Part shown: positions 54,455 to 62,449 of the stretch, in pieces
Numbering within the stretch: the stretch's first letter is position 1
Layout: each line of letters begins with the position of its first letter
Assembly: GCF_036670025.1 (NCBI RefSeq)
Contig: NZ_CP137640.1
Span: forward strand, 2,576,001-2,640,000
Direction: 5' to 3'
Origin: Bacillus_BD oryzisoli
GTDB lineage: Bacteria > Bacillota > Bacilli > Bacillales > Cytobacillaceae
DNA length: 64,000 bases
Translations under genes and position numbers: made by a program
The notes under the pieces: generated by a model
What the model was told of the DNA's origin: nothing
Database searches by the model: none
The model's input: only the letters and a program-made list of their open reading frames with translations

Positions 54455-54491
54455 TTGACAGGCAACCGTAGAGTTGCATATACTCAATATA
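54455..54491 (+). promoter_or_regulatory. Promoter and operator of the ArsR-VOC unit, probably leaderless
   Basis: TTGACA (54455-54460), 18-bp spacer, TATACT (54479-54484); the ATG at 54491 lies seven bases after the -10, where transcription should begin, so the mRNA is likely leaderless. The spacer contains GCAAC-N6-GTTGC (54463-54478), a perfect inverted repeat and the natural operator of the repressor. The 444 bp before it (54011-54454) hold no gene. Confidence 0.65.
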
Positions 54492-54769
54492 TGAATTGGG
54501 ACAAAGATGCCATATTCAAGGCGCTAGCCGACTCGACTCGGCGGCTTATTTTAGATGAACTATCCGAACGTAACGAGATGACGTTGTATGAACTTACGGC
54601 ACGCCTCATCATGAAGCATAACCTAACCATTTCGCGACAGGCAATCGCCAAACATCTTACTACATTGGAAGATGCAGGACTCGTCAAATCAGAACGAAAG
54701 GGAAAATATCGAGTACTCATGTTTAACAAAGAACCACTTAAAGATTTACTGAAAGGATGGATAGAGTAA
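54491..54769 (+). CDS. ArsR-family regulator
   Basis: 92-residue winged-helix protein with the helix-turn-helix from about residue 34 (RLIMKHNLTISRQAIAKHL) and the wing VKSERKGKYRVLMF. No Cys or His clusters of metal sensors are seen, so it responds to something other than the usual metals. MNWDKDAIFKALADSTRRLI is the typical start of these regulators in bacilli, and ATG at 54491 fits both this and the promoter. The VOC gene follows 94 bp later, with the arrangement ArsR then VOC that often forms an autoregulated pair. Confidence 0.85.
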   Translation: MNWDKDAIFKALADSTRRLILDELSERNEMTLYELTARLIMKHNLTISRQAIAKHLTTLEDAGLVKSERKGKYRVLMFNKEPLKDLLKGWIE

Positions 54770-54863
54770 CAAGTTCTTCTCACAATGTGTGGGAGGTTTT
54801 AGATGCAGCCAGAAGGCTAGCACAACACAATGCGTCATAAATCACAAGGGAGGCAATAATAGT

Positions 54864-55247
54864 ATGAAAATAGTTGTAACCAGTCTATTCGTACAAGATC
54901 AAGACAAGGCACTGGAGTTTTATTCAGAAAAGTTGGGGTTTGTAAAAAAACATGACGTTCCCACCGGAGAATTTAGGTGGATTACGCTTGTTTCTCCCGA
55001 TGATCAGGGAGGTACTGAGCTTTTACTTGAACCGAATGCCCACCCAGCAGCCAAAGAGTATCAAAACAAGATATTTGCAGAGGGCATCCCGGCAACCATG
55101 TTTGGCGTTGCAGATATTCATCAAGAATATGAACGATTATTGGAAAAAGGCGTGAAATTTACGATGGAGCCAACAAAAATGGGCGATGTCACAATCGCTG
55201 TCTTCGACGATACATGCGGCAATCTTATTCAAATCATTCAGAACTAG
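54864..55247 (+). CDS. VOC-superfamily (glyoxalase/bleomycin-resistance-like) protein
   Basis: 127 residues with two beta-alpha-beta-beta-beta units. VVTSLFVQDQDKALEFYSEK is the typical N-terminal helix-strand, GTELLLEPN carries the first metal-ligand Glu candidate, and GDVTIAVFDDTCGNLIQIIQ closes the second unit with the conserved F-x-D-P-x-G-N-x-x-x/L-x-Q pattern (here D-D-T-C-G-N). It probably acts on a small hydrophobic or sulfur compound, but the substrate is unknown. GGGAGG is ten bases before the ATG. Co-regulated with the ArsR protein upstream and ended by the structured element at 55291-55387. Confidence 0.85.
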   Translation: MKIVVTSLFVQDQDKALEFYSEKLGFVKKHDVPTGEFRWITLVSPDDQGGTELLLEPNAHPAAKEYQNKIFAEGIPATMFGVADIHQEYERLLEKGVKFTMEPTKMGDVTIAVFDDTCGNLIQIIQN

Positions 55248-55290
55248 ATGATCTTATTGGCAATTTTAAGTTCAATTATAAGGAAATAAT

Positions 55291-55387
55291 ATAATCCCAT
55301 TATTATGGGAAAGTCTCAGTTTTCAGTTCTGACGGGGGCGAGAGTGAATACGGGATCGCTTGCAGGCGGTCCTGTTTTTTTATTGAA
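55291..55387 (+). repeat. Copy 2 of the ~95-nt structured element
   Basis: ATAATCCCATTATTATGGG (small hairpin CCCA/TGGG), then CAGTTCTGACGGGGGCGAGAG, TGAATACGGGATCGC-TTGCA-GGCGGTCCTGT and T6. It acts at least as terminator of the VOC gene. The best conserved of the three copies together with copy 3. Confidence 0.7.
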
Positions 55388-55456
55388 CGGAGCAGATTAA
55401 TGCAATAATGATTAATAAAATGGCTTAATGAAAAGAATCTTAATGGAGGTGATGAA

Positions 55457-55939
55457 GTGGAAACTAAGGTTTTATTTTATAAAATTTATAAGGGAAGAGT
55501 TTCAATTGAGGATTATATAAATTGGTCACACAGTTTGTTGGAAAAAAACGTAACTTCATCATCATTAAATATCCTCTCTTCATTTACATTCAATGATAAT
55601 CTATTTGAAGTTGAAGTGTATTTTAATCGAACGATAAATGAGTTGGGAATAAAGAAGCCAACCTTTGAGGCATGTGCAAGAGCCTACATAAGTCTTTTAG
55701 CAAATAGAATAAAACAAGTTAATGACCACACAGAGATTTTCAATTTAGCTGATATGATTTTTAAAATTGTCGCTATGGAGTTGGATGATCCGAACGAATT
55801 ATATACTTGGTATGAACTTAGTGAAATAATTGATAGGCTAGATTATGATTATGCAGCTAGAGATTTTAATGAGGACGATGTGATTTCAAGGATAAAGAAA
55901 GAGGCTGATACTTTCCTAAAGGAGTTGAAACTCTTATGA
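55457..55939 (+). CDS. Hypothetical protein, first of a two-gene cassette (160 aa)
   Basis: Acidic, helix-rich soluble protein with no signal peptide or membrane segment. Visible features: FYKIYKGRVSIEDYINWSHS near the start, a conserved-looking FEVEVYFNRTINELG segment, the TFEACARAYISLLANRI helix and an acidic C-terminus (WYELSEIIDRLDYDYA). The fold looks like an all-alpha immunity-type or regulatory protein, but I do not recognise a family. GTG start at 55457 with GGAGGTG upstream. Its stop overlaps the ATG of the next gene by four bases (ATGA), so the two are translationally coupled and probably interact. Low GC, typical of accessory DNA. Confidence 0.65.
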   Translation: METKVLFYKIYKGRVSIEDYINWSHSLLEKNVTSSSLNILSSFTFNDNLFEVEVYFNRTINELGIKKPTFEACARAYISLLANRIKQVNDHTEIFNLADMIFKIVAMELDDPNELYTWYELSEIIDRLDYDYAARDFNEDDVISRIKKEADTFLKELKLL

Positions 55940-56223
55940 TTATTAAAATCAAATTTAGTGACGATGATATTCAATACATTTCTTGTTCAACAAAAGTAGG
56001 TAGAAAGATTAACTGTATTCAGGAGGATTTTCTAAAATGGATTTTTGATGAGGAGAAGAATACAAAATATTGGGCTTTAGAAAATGGAGAAAGGGTTCAT
56101 CCTAATTATGACGCAAATGCAATGGTTGAATGGTTAAACAATGTAAGATTTAAGAGTGGGATCGCTAAAGCTAAATTAATTACGAATCCTCAATTAAGAG
56201 TGAAAAAGACATTATATTATTAA
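55936..56223 (+). CDS. Hypothetical protein, second of the cassette (95 aa)
   Basis: Short soluble protein starting MIIKIKFSDDDIQYISCSTK, with a WIFDEEKNTKYWALENGERVH segment and a basic C-terminus (KLITNPQLRVKKTLYY). It has no recognised domain. ATG overlaps the preceding stop (ATGA). Sizes and coupling of the two genes are compatible with a small toxin/immunity or antitoxin pair, but no toxin motif is seen, so this is only a hypothesis. A possible terminator is the element at 56413-56482. Confidence 0.6.
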   Translation: MIIKIKFSDDDIQYISCSTKVGRKINCIQEDFLKWIFDEEKNTKYWALENGERVHPNYDANAMVEWLNNVRFKSGIAKAKLITNPQLRVKKTLYY

Positions 56224-56412
56224 GTTGGATTGTAATGTTTAGCAAAGTATATGGAAAAGTGCAAAAAGTTTAAAATGTTTGTAAACAGATGCACCTAAAC
56301 TATAGAAAGCATTTCTACAATAAGTGAAGACATTTTTTATTGCAGTAACTATTCGTTTCGTCATACAAGTACATATTTTATTCATTTATAAATATTTCTA
56401 AAAATTTTATCT

Positions 56413-56482
56413 TTTTATTATTCAATTAAGGGGCAGACTAGCGGGTGCAAGAGTTCAGAGCAGATGCTATATTGGGCTGCTT
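56413..56482 (+). repeat. Copy 2 of the GGGGCAGAC...CTGCTTTTTC repeat
   Basis: ATTCAATTAAGGGGCAGACT, CGGGTGCAAGAGTTC, GCTATATTGGGCTGCT, T5. Very similar to 24762-24829 in sequence and position (upstream of a related gene). The rest of 56224-56562 is empty. Confidence 0.6.
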
Positions 56483-56562
56483 TTTCTTTTTTTAACTAAA
56501 GAGTTGGGTGATAATAAAAATGTTATAAGGAAATTGGGTTTCAAAAGGAGAAGGTGGTTTGA

Positions 56563-57318
56563 GTGAAATCAACAGATAAATTCACAGACAAAGCTGAGGT
56601 CTATGCAAAATATCGTCCAAGCTACCCTCTTGAATATATTGAATATTTAATTTCTGAGGCTGGTTTAAATGAAGATTGTATGATTGCGGATATTGGATCG
56701 GGGACTGGAATTTTAAGCAGGCAGCTTCTTGAAATGGGATTTTCTGTAATTGGGGTGGAACCAAATGATCATATGAGAACCGTAGCAGAACAAACTATAA
56801 AGCCTAATTCTTGTTTTATTTCAGTTAAAGCCACGGCTGAACATACAACTATCAATGATCATAGTCTAGATTTAGTCACAGTGGCACAGGCATTTCACTG
56901 GTTTGACATGGAGCCGTTCAGATTGGAATGTCAGCGGATTTTGAAACAGGATGCGAAAATGGCCCTTGTTTGGAATAGCCGGGATGGGTCAAGTGATATA
57001 AACAAGGAAAGTGCTGATGTTTGTCAAAAGTACTGTCCGAATTTTAAAGGTTTTAGCGAAGGTATGGAGGAAACACCAATTCCATTTCAGCAATTTTTTA
57101 AAGATGGAAAGTATGAGTTTAAGTGCTTTCGCAATGACTTGCCATTTACTTTAATTGGATTTTTAGGCAGGTACTTATCAGCTTCCTATTCCCCAAAAAA
57201 GACCGATAAGGAGTACAATCCCTTCATTACTGCATTATCGAATATATTTGAAAAATATAGTGATAATGGGAAAATAATAATTCCAAATATAACAAGAAGT
57301 TATTTGGGTCAAGTGTAA
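56563..57318 (+). CDS. Class I SAM-dependent methyltransferase
   Basis: 251 residues, UbiE/TAM-type. DKFTDKAEVYAKYRPSYP is the typical opening of this subfamily. SAM motif I reads IADIGSGTGILSRQLLEMG near residue 42, followed by GVEPNDHMRTVAEQ (acidic loop) and SLDLVTVAQAFHWFDME near residue 105 (motif post I with the aromatic HWFD signature). The C-terminus is shorter than in many homologues, and no end signal is lost. GTG at 56563 has AAGGAGAAGGTGG upstream. Substrate unknown. The 203 bp to the next gene contain a partial copy of the terminator-type repeat at about 57385-57425. Confidence 0.85.
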   Translation: MKSTDKFTDKAEVYAKYRPSYPLEYIEYLISEAGLNEDCMIADIGSGTGILSRQLLEMGFSVIGVEPNDHMRTVAEQTIKPNSCFISVKATAEHTTINDHSLDLVTVAQAFHWFDMEPFRLECQRILKQDAKMALVWNSRDGSSDINKESADVCQKYCPNFKGFSEGMEETPIPFQQFFKDGKYEFKCFRNDLPFTLIGFLGRYLSASYSPKKTDKEYNPFITALSNIFEKYSDNGKIIIPNITRSYLGQV

Positions 57319-57521
57319 TGATTTAAATCATGATTATATAGGATGATTTATTAACAGCAATCGAAATGAGATTATCCAACAGTTTAGAGCAAGATGCTTT
57401 AATGGGAGGCTTTTTCTTTTTTTAACTAAAGGATTGGATGAAGAAGGTATTTACTTTTATCTATTGAATATTTATTTTAATTTAAAAAATTAATGCGATT
57501 AGAGAAGAAAGGGAGTTTGTA

Positions 57522-57872
57522 ATGATGATCAAAGGTTTCGGGGGAATATTTTGGAGGACGAAAAATCTAGAGGCTATAAAAAAATGGTACAGTGAAGTGT
57601 TGGAGATTGAGATAGATAATTGGAATGGGACGATTATTAGACCCCAATCAGGAAATGAAACGATCTTTTCTTTCTTTACTGAAGATGACAGTTATTTCCC
57701 GACAGATCAGCAAGTGATGTTAAATTTCCAAGTACATAATCTAAACGAAATGATTAAGCATCTTGAACAAATTGGTGTACCTCTTGAAAAGGAAAAAGAG
57801 GTTAGTGAATTTGGTAAGTTTATTTGGATTAAAGACCCTGACGGCAGACTGGTTGAGCTATGGGAGAAATAA
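57522..57872 (+). CDS. VOC-family protein
   Basis: 116 residues of the glyoxalase/bleomycin-resistance fold: KGFGGIFWRTKNLEAIKKWY is the first helix-strand of the fold, NETIFSFFTEDD the first half, and a second half with MLNFQVHNLNEMIKHLEQIG and KFIWIKDPDGRLVELWEK (metal-ligand Glu in the last strand). It resembles lactoylglutathione lyase-like proteins with an unknown target. GGGAG precedes the ATG. Truncated copy at 24924-25082. Monocistronic, 187 bp upstream of a DinB gene. Confidence 0.85.
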   Translation: MMIKGFGGIFWRTKNLEAIKKWYSEVLEIEIDNWNGTIIRPQSGNETIFSFFTEDDSYFPTDQQVMLNFQVHNLNEMIKHLEQIGVPLEKEKEVSEFGKFIWIKDPDGRLVELWEK

Positions 57873-58059
57873 TGGGTTGTAATTATTCATTATTTGGTGA
57901 ACAAACGAGTACTTAATAGAAAAAAGGAGTTGTAATTGTGGCTCCTTTTTCTTAATCACTATAACTAAAACTCAAAGAATACTTTTCATCGTAGAGAATA
58001 TATACAGAATAGGAACCTAAGGAACCTAGATATTTACTTGCTGGTGAAGGGAGAATTTC

Positions 58060-58572
58060 ATGAGTAATTTAGTAAATGATAATCTGTATGAAACGAGAAA
58101 TAACTTAATAAATGAAATTACTTCATTAAGTCATACTCAATTTAATGGTAGACCTGGTATGAATAGGTGGAGTATAGCACAAGTTTGTCATCACTTGGTT
58201 TTAGTTGAACAGGCAACAATAAAGGCTATTGCATGGGGATTAAATCAGGTTGATCATACTCAAAAAGAACGTAAAAACGTTCAACTTATATTGGATCGAA
58301 CGAAAAAGATTAAAGCTCCCCAAATCGTTGAACCAGATGCAGAACCATTTGAAGTTCAGTCAATCATTGATTTGTTAAACGATTCGCGAAAAAAATTGCT
58401 CACTTTCCTTAGTACAATTGAGAATAAATCGATACTGACTGAAAAAGCAGTAAAGCATCCTGCCCTAGGTATACTACCACTTGACCAATGGATTGAACAG
58501 ATTTTTTTGCATGAACAACGACACATAGAACAAATAAAAGAGATAAAGGCACTTTTAAATGTGAGGCCCTAA
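58060..58572 (+). CDS. DinB-family protein (DinB_2 type)
   Basis: 170-residue four-helix bundle metalloprotein. The metal His triad is visible as CHHLVLVE (about residue 45) and HEQRHIEQI (about 155). The opening LYETRNNLINEITSLSHTQF is typical for the DinB_2 branch, and NRWSIAQVCHHL gives the W-S-I/x-x-x-x-x-H-L signature. Members include thiol transferases and proteins of unknown function. AAGGGAGAA precedes the ATG. It ends at the hairpin 58643-58684, convergent with the ECF41 operon. Confidence 0.85.
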   Translation: MSNLVNDNLYETRNNLINEITSLSHTQFNGRPGMNRWSIAQVCHHLVLVEQATIKAIAWGLNQVDHTQKERKNVQLILDRTKKIKAPQIVEPDAEPFEVQSIIDLLNDSRKKLLTFLSTIENKSILTEKAVKHPALGILPLDQWIEQIFLHEQRHIEQIKEIKALLNVRP

Positions 58573-58642
58573 AAATCCAAGAAGGATTGCGAGGGTAGTC
58601 TAATGAGATTGTAAATCTATTCACTTATAATCGATAAATAGT

Positions 58643-58684
58643 AAAAAAACAGCTGATTTAGAGGGATGCGCCAGCTGTTTTTTT
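58643..58684. terminator. Bidirectional terminator between DinB and ECF41 genes
   Basis: AAAAAAACAGCTG and CAGCTGTTTTTTT, 13 bp perfect, 16-nt loop. Serves both convergent units. Confidence 0.85.
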
Positions 58685-58735
58685 GTGTCTGATTGATAAA
58701 GCGAGAACTGCGATTTAGTGATCGTATGGAGTCGT

Positions 58736-59605
58736 CTATTGCAAATGTCGTAGTTTATCGGGATTAGCAACCGCGTAAATCGTCTGAATTCGATTGCCGT
58801 TAAAAGCAAAGGAGTACACATATTGTAAGTGATCATCGAGTGTTAAAATCAGTCCAGGTATACCGTTGACCGATGTATATTTGATGGAGAACGTGCCTGT
58901 ATACATTTTCGTAAGGCTTAGGAGCAGTTGAACGACTTTGGCAGCACCGAAAATAGGTATTTGTGCGGCTCTCACTTTGCCGCCGCCATCCGAGTGCATT
59001 GCGACATCTTCGCTGACAAGGTCCAATAATTGATTTACGTTTCCATTTAAGATAGACTGTACAAACTCTTTTACAGTAGATTCCGCCATTGAAATCGAAG
59101 GCTGTTTCTTAGGGTCATATTCCATGCTTTTTTTCGCACGGTGAAAAATTTGCCGGCAGTTAGCATTGCTTTTTCCTAGAATTTCAGCTATTTCATCATA
59201 AGAGTATTGGAAGACTTCTCGAAGCAAAAAGACGGCTCGTTCGATCGCATTTAGTTGTTGTAATAATAGCAAGTATGCGGTGGAGATGGACTCTTGTTGA
59301 AGAAAGGCTTGTGAAGGATCGTTAGGTGAATTCTCTATTTCAAGCAATGGTTCCGGAAGCCATGGTCCGACATATACCTCACGTTTTTTTGCGGATGACC
59401 GTATCAAATCCAGACAGCGATTGGTGACGATCTTACATAGATATGCTTTTTTGTTTTCAATATGTTCGCGGTTGGGGAGCTGATTAAAGGTTATAAACGC
59501 TTCTTGAACAATATCCTCTGAATCCATCACGCTGCCTAACATACGGTAGGCTAAGGAAAAAAGCAGAGGTTGATAGGCTTGATAAATTCCTTCCATACTC
59601 ATCAT
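58736..59605 (-). CDS. ECF41-type RNA polymerase sigma factor
   Basis: 289 residues. Sigma region 2 (RMLGSVMDSEDIVQEAFITF, then region 2.4) and region 4 (YSYDEIAEILGKSNANCRQIFHRA) form a standard ECF sigma. A C-terminal SnoaL/NTF2-like extension (about 165-289) replaces an anti-sigma factor. Two signatures of group ECF41 are present: the linker motif YVGPWLPEP (about residue 78) and the C-terminal NPDKLR. In this group the extension modulates activity of the same polypeptide. Its gene overlaps the upstream FAD-oxidoreductase gene by four bases, and a promoter of the ECF41 type lies upstream of that gene. Confidence 0.93.
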   Translation of the reverse strand: MMSMEGIYQAYQPLLFSLAYRMLGSVMDSEDIVQEAFITFNQLPNREHIENKKAYLCKIVTNRCLDLIRSSAKKREVYVGPWLPEPLLEIENSPNDPSQAFLQQESISTAYLLLLQQLNAIERAVFLLREVFQYSYDEIAEILGKSNANCRQIFHRAKKSMEYDPKKQPSISMAESTVKEFVQSILNGNVNQLLDLVSEDVAMHSDGGGKVRAAQIPIFGAAKVVQLLLSLTKMYTGTFSIKYTSVNGIPGLILTLDDHLQYVYSFAFNGNRIQTIYAVANPDKLRHLQ

Positions 59606-60888
59606 TTGATTTCCTCTCTAGTATTTAGTAGTTGTGAAACGGCTCGTTTAGCGCTAGCTACGGATGCATCAACGAGCAGCTCCCCATGTGAGGCCCAGTC
59701 ACCAGCAACATATAGTCCCTCAATTTCAGTAACAGCAGGGCCTGGATCTTCCATCCTTTTTATATGAGGAAAATCGTGGACAACCGTCATTTTCGGCAGA
59801 AACTGTCTTATAACTAATTCATTCCTCCAGCCAGGTTGAACCACATCTAACACTCGCTCCAACTCACCCTCATCCTTCGCTGCATCTGTTTGTTGACCCT
59901 GATATTTAAAAAGTGATATCACTTGTGTTCCATCATCACTCAAGATAGCTGGCCTAGGTTTTCCGTCCCGTGATTGGTGCGTAAAGAAAATGGGTTGGTC
60001 CAATCCATAGATAAATTGGTGCTCATGTATAGGTAGCTTGCGTAATCCAATATCTAGACAGGCAACCGTAACAGGAATCGCTTGCTTGGTCCACGAGTCG
60101 AGTGCTGTTTGGTCCGCATGGGGAACTAGTTTGTGAGAAATAGAAGGTGGTGTAGTTAGTATAACATTCGATGCTTCTATTCTAGTGCCACCCTCACATA
60201 AAATCGAGTGTACTTTTTGATCTTGATGTTCAACTGCAGCCACTTTACAACCAGTGACTAGCTCCACTCCTTGTTGGACAGCAAGTTCACGCAATTCTTC
60301 TACGAGTGTCCCCCAGCCTTTATCGAGATACAAGACTCCTTTTAGTGCACGCTGCAGCTGCTTTAAGGCAGGACCAGCAGCGTGTAATTCAGGTGCAAGC
60401 ACATAAGTGGATGTTCGGAGCAATGCATAAAACACGTTACGCAGCATAGGATCATTCAATTGAGTTTCAATCCAATCGCGGATACTAATCTTGTTCCAAA
60501 CGCTTGTGTCCATTTTTCTTAATTTAATGAACCATTTTGCTAGTTCGAGCTTTCCTCCCCAACTTAGGAGCGGCGTTTGAATGAAGGAGGATGCGTTCGT
60601 TGGTAAGGGCAATATTTGTTCTTTCCACATCCCATAAGCATCAATAGACGGTGTGCTTCCATTAAGTCGTAATCCGAGTTCGCGGAATGTTTCATACGCT
60701 TCCCCTTTATACAATGCATGCGCGCCTAAATTAAAATATACCCCCTGCTTTTTGTTAGTGATGGCTCTGCCTCCCAATTGTTCTTGCTTTTCCAGTACAA
60801 TGGTTCGTTTGCCTGCTTTGGCTGCATAGATCGCAGCCGTTAAACCCGCAATTCCTCCGCCTACAATAGCCACTCCATATTTTGTCAT
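59602..60888 (-). CDS. FAD-dependent oxidoreductase (amine oxidase/phytoene desaturase fold)
   Basis: About 428 residues. The FAD-binding dinucleotide motif is VAIVGGGIAGLTAAIYAAKA (residues ~6-25), with LEKQEQLGGRAIT, the GG-x-x/R loop of the superfamily, next. The C-terminal ATG-like motif VAGDWASHGELLVDASV binds FAD. The middle region (SFIQTPLLSWGGKLELAKWF) is substrate-binding and diverged. Its substrate is unknown. ECF41 operons generally contain an oxidoreductase, and here the sigma gene overlaps it by four bases. AAAAGG is nine bases before the ATG at 60888; two earlier ATGs (60897, 60894) are too close to it. Confidence 0.85.
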   Translation of the reverse strand: MTKYGVAIVGGGIAGLTAAIYAAKAGKRTIVLEKQEQLGGRAITNKKQGVYFNLGAHALYKGEAYETFRELGLRLNGSTPSIDAYGMWKEQILPLPTNASSFIQTPLLSWGGKLELAKWFIKLRKMDTSVWNKISIRDWIETQLNDPMLRNVFYALLRTSTYVLAPELHAAGPALKQLQRALKGVLYLDKGWGTLVEELRELAVQQGVELVTGCKVAAVEHQDQKVHSILCEGGTRIEASNVILTTPPSISHKLVPHADQTALDSWTKQAIPVTVACLDIGLRKLPIHEHQFIYGLDQPIFFTHQSRDGKPRPAILSDDGTQVISLFKYQGQQTDAAKDEGELERVLDVVQPGWRNELVIRQFLPKMTVVHDFPHIKRMEDPGPAVTEIEGLYVAGDWASHGELLVDASVASAKRAVSQLLNTREEIK

Positions 60889-60920
60889 CGACATCATCCT
60901 TTTCGATTATTTACCAATAT

Positions 60921-60947
60921 AACGGATGAGTGAATGATTCTGTGACA
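60921..60947 (-). promoter_or_regulatory. ECF41-type promoter
   Basis: On the minus strand TGTCACA (60941-60947), 16 bp, CGTT (60921-60924). The ECF41 consensus I recall is TGTCACA...CGTC, so -35 is exact and -10 has one mismatch. It is about 24 bp upstream of the oxidoreductase gene start and suggests autoregulation. Confidence 0.7.
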
Positions 60948-61133
60948 AAGGAGGTGAAAGTTTTTTGATGGAGTTGATTGTTAGGTAATACGAACTGATT
61001 CAAGAAATGGGCCATTTAATTGGATAAGCTTTTGAATTATTATGCAGTTTGTTGGAGTGATATAATTAAATAAAATTAAACGTTAATAGCGCGAAATATA
61101 ATGAAATATAGAATAAGGAAAAGGGGATTGAAA

Positions 61134-61643
61134 ATGGATGTAAGATACCCAATTGGGAAACTACAAGTTCCTGAAAAAGTAACATTAGCAAATATTCAAG
61201 AATGGCTAAAGGAAATTGAAACTTACACGATTCGATTAAGAGAAACTGTCGACTCATTAAGTGATGAGGAATTAAGCAGAACTTATCGTGAAGGTAGCTG
61301 GACAGTTCGTCAACTTGTTCATCACATTGCAGATTCTCAGTTGAACATGTATCAACGTTTGAAGCTGGCTCTAACAGATGGAAATCCAACGGTACCAGCT
61401 TTTGATGAGGAAAAGTGGGCTATTCAACCGGATACAAAGCTTCCTGTAGAATGTTCTATTAAGATGTTAGAAGGTATAAATGAGCGCATCGTATCTTTAG
61501 GACATAGTTTAACTGAAGAGCAATTAGATCGAGCTTTTACTCATCAGATAAACGGTACAATAACAGTTGCAACAAAAGTTGCAAAATTAGCTTGGCACGA
61601 AGAGCATCACTTAGCCCATATAAAAATCGCTTTATCAAGATAA
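61134..61643 (+). CDS. YfiT/BstA-like DinB-family metal-dependent hydrolase
   Basis: 169 residues. RYPIGKLQVPEKVTLANIQE and the ELSRTYREGSWTVRQLVHHIAD signature (His-His about residue 63) with the final AWHEEHHLAHIKIAL (His triad completed) are those of B. subtilis YfiT, a DinB-fold protein described as a bacillithiol S-transferase. The fold needs a divalent metal held by the three His residues. The ATG at 61134 has AAGGGGATTG upstream; the ATG at 61101 has no ribosome site. It ends in a hairpin at 61656-61690. Confidence 0.88.
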   Translation: MDVRYPIGKLQVPEKVTLANIQEWLKEIETYTIRLRETVDSLSDEELSRTYREGSWTVRQLVHHIADSQLNMYQRLKLALTDGNPTVPAFDEEKWAIQPDTKLPVECSIKMLEGINERIVSLGHSLTEEQLDRAFTHQINGTITVATKVAKLAWHEEHHLAHIKIALSR

Positions 61644-61655
61644 TACAATATGTAT

Positions 61656-61690
61656 AAAAGTGGCTTACCGGACCTCGATAAGCCATTTTT
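61656..61690 (+). terminator. Terminator of the YfiT-like gene
   Basis: AAAAGTGGCTTA pairs with TAAGCCATTTTT (one G-T pair). Between this and 62117 no gene is seen; a weak GGCG/CGCC hairpin lies near 61830-61876. Confidence 0.75.
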
Positions 61691-62117
61691 AAAATTAAAA
61701 TAAGGAAAAATTTACAGAAGTTTATTAAACTAAAGTTCCTTCGAAGTGTAGAAAACAAGAAATTTCAGGAGTGGCCATGTGACCATCAACAATCGTAGAG
61801 TCCATATAAATAATAAATATTATACTTAAAGAAACGGGCGAGGTTCCAAAATAAAAATCAGCGCCTTTTTTCTTTTGAGGGCTATATCGTTAATAACACC
61901 TAAATATCAGGCGTTGTTCAGAAGAGATTGTGAAATTTTGTAGATAAAGTCAAGAAATTGAATAGGAGACAATACGATTTTTCAAGATGAAGGTCGCCTT
62001 TTTCCTTAATCCAACAATTATATTGTGAAATTTGGATTCGGGAAGGAATTTATGTCATAATTGGGTCCAGCAATGTCTCGTTGAAAATACAAATTCAGAT
62101 TAAAGGAGGGTTTCGCA

Positions 62118-62447
62118 ATGGCGAACAACACCTCAAATAATAATAATCAGGGAAAAATACACTTCATGTTAAAATCAACTCCGCCAAGAGTATCTTTTCA
62201 TCAGGACATGACCGAAGAAGAAAGGAATATCATGCTCCAACACATCGACTATTGGACGGACAAGCAGAATCAAGGGATTGCTTTAGTTTTCGGACCGGTT
62301 CTAAATCCTTCTGCCCCACACGGACTGGCGATTATTGAAGTCGAGAAGGAGGAACAAGTCCCAAAACTTATTGCACAAGATCCCGCCGTTATTGCAAGGA
62401 TCATGACAACGGAATTTTATCCGATGAAAGCAGTTATAAAAAAATAA
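62118..62447 (+). CDS. YciI-family protein
   Basis: 109 residues with an Asn-rich N-terminal tail (MANNTSNNNNQGK) before a YciI-like ferredoxin fold: HFMLKSTPPRVSFHQDMTEE, HIDYWTDKQNQGIALVFGPV with the Gly-Pro-V turn of the family, and PAVIARIMTTEFYPMKAVI. The usual catalytic His-Asp pair of YciI may be His-Ile-Asp here, so activity is uncertain. AAAGGAGGG is before the ATG. The gene is ended by the structured element starting 2 bp after its stop codon. Confidence 0.8.
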   Translation: MANNTSNNNNQGKIHFMLKSTPPRVSFHQDMTEEERNIMLQHIDYWTDKQNQGIALVFGPVLNPSAPHGLAIIEVEKEEQVPKLIAQDPAVIARIMTTEFYPMKAVIKK

Positions 62448-62449
62448 TA

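Noticed and set aside
55291..55387. Structured element as a riboswitch
   Set aside because: It follows genes rather than precedes them in two of three cases and ends in a terminator; I cannot match it to a known riboswitch class, so it is reported only as a repeat.
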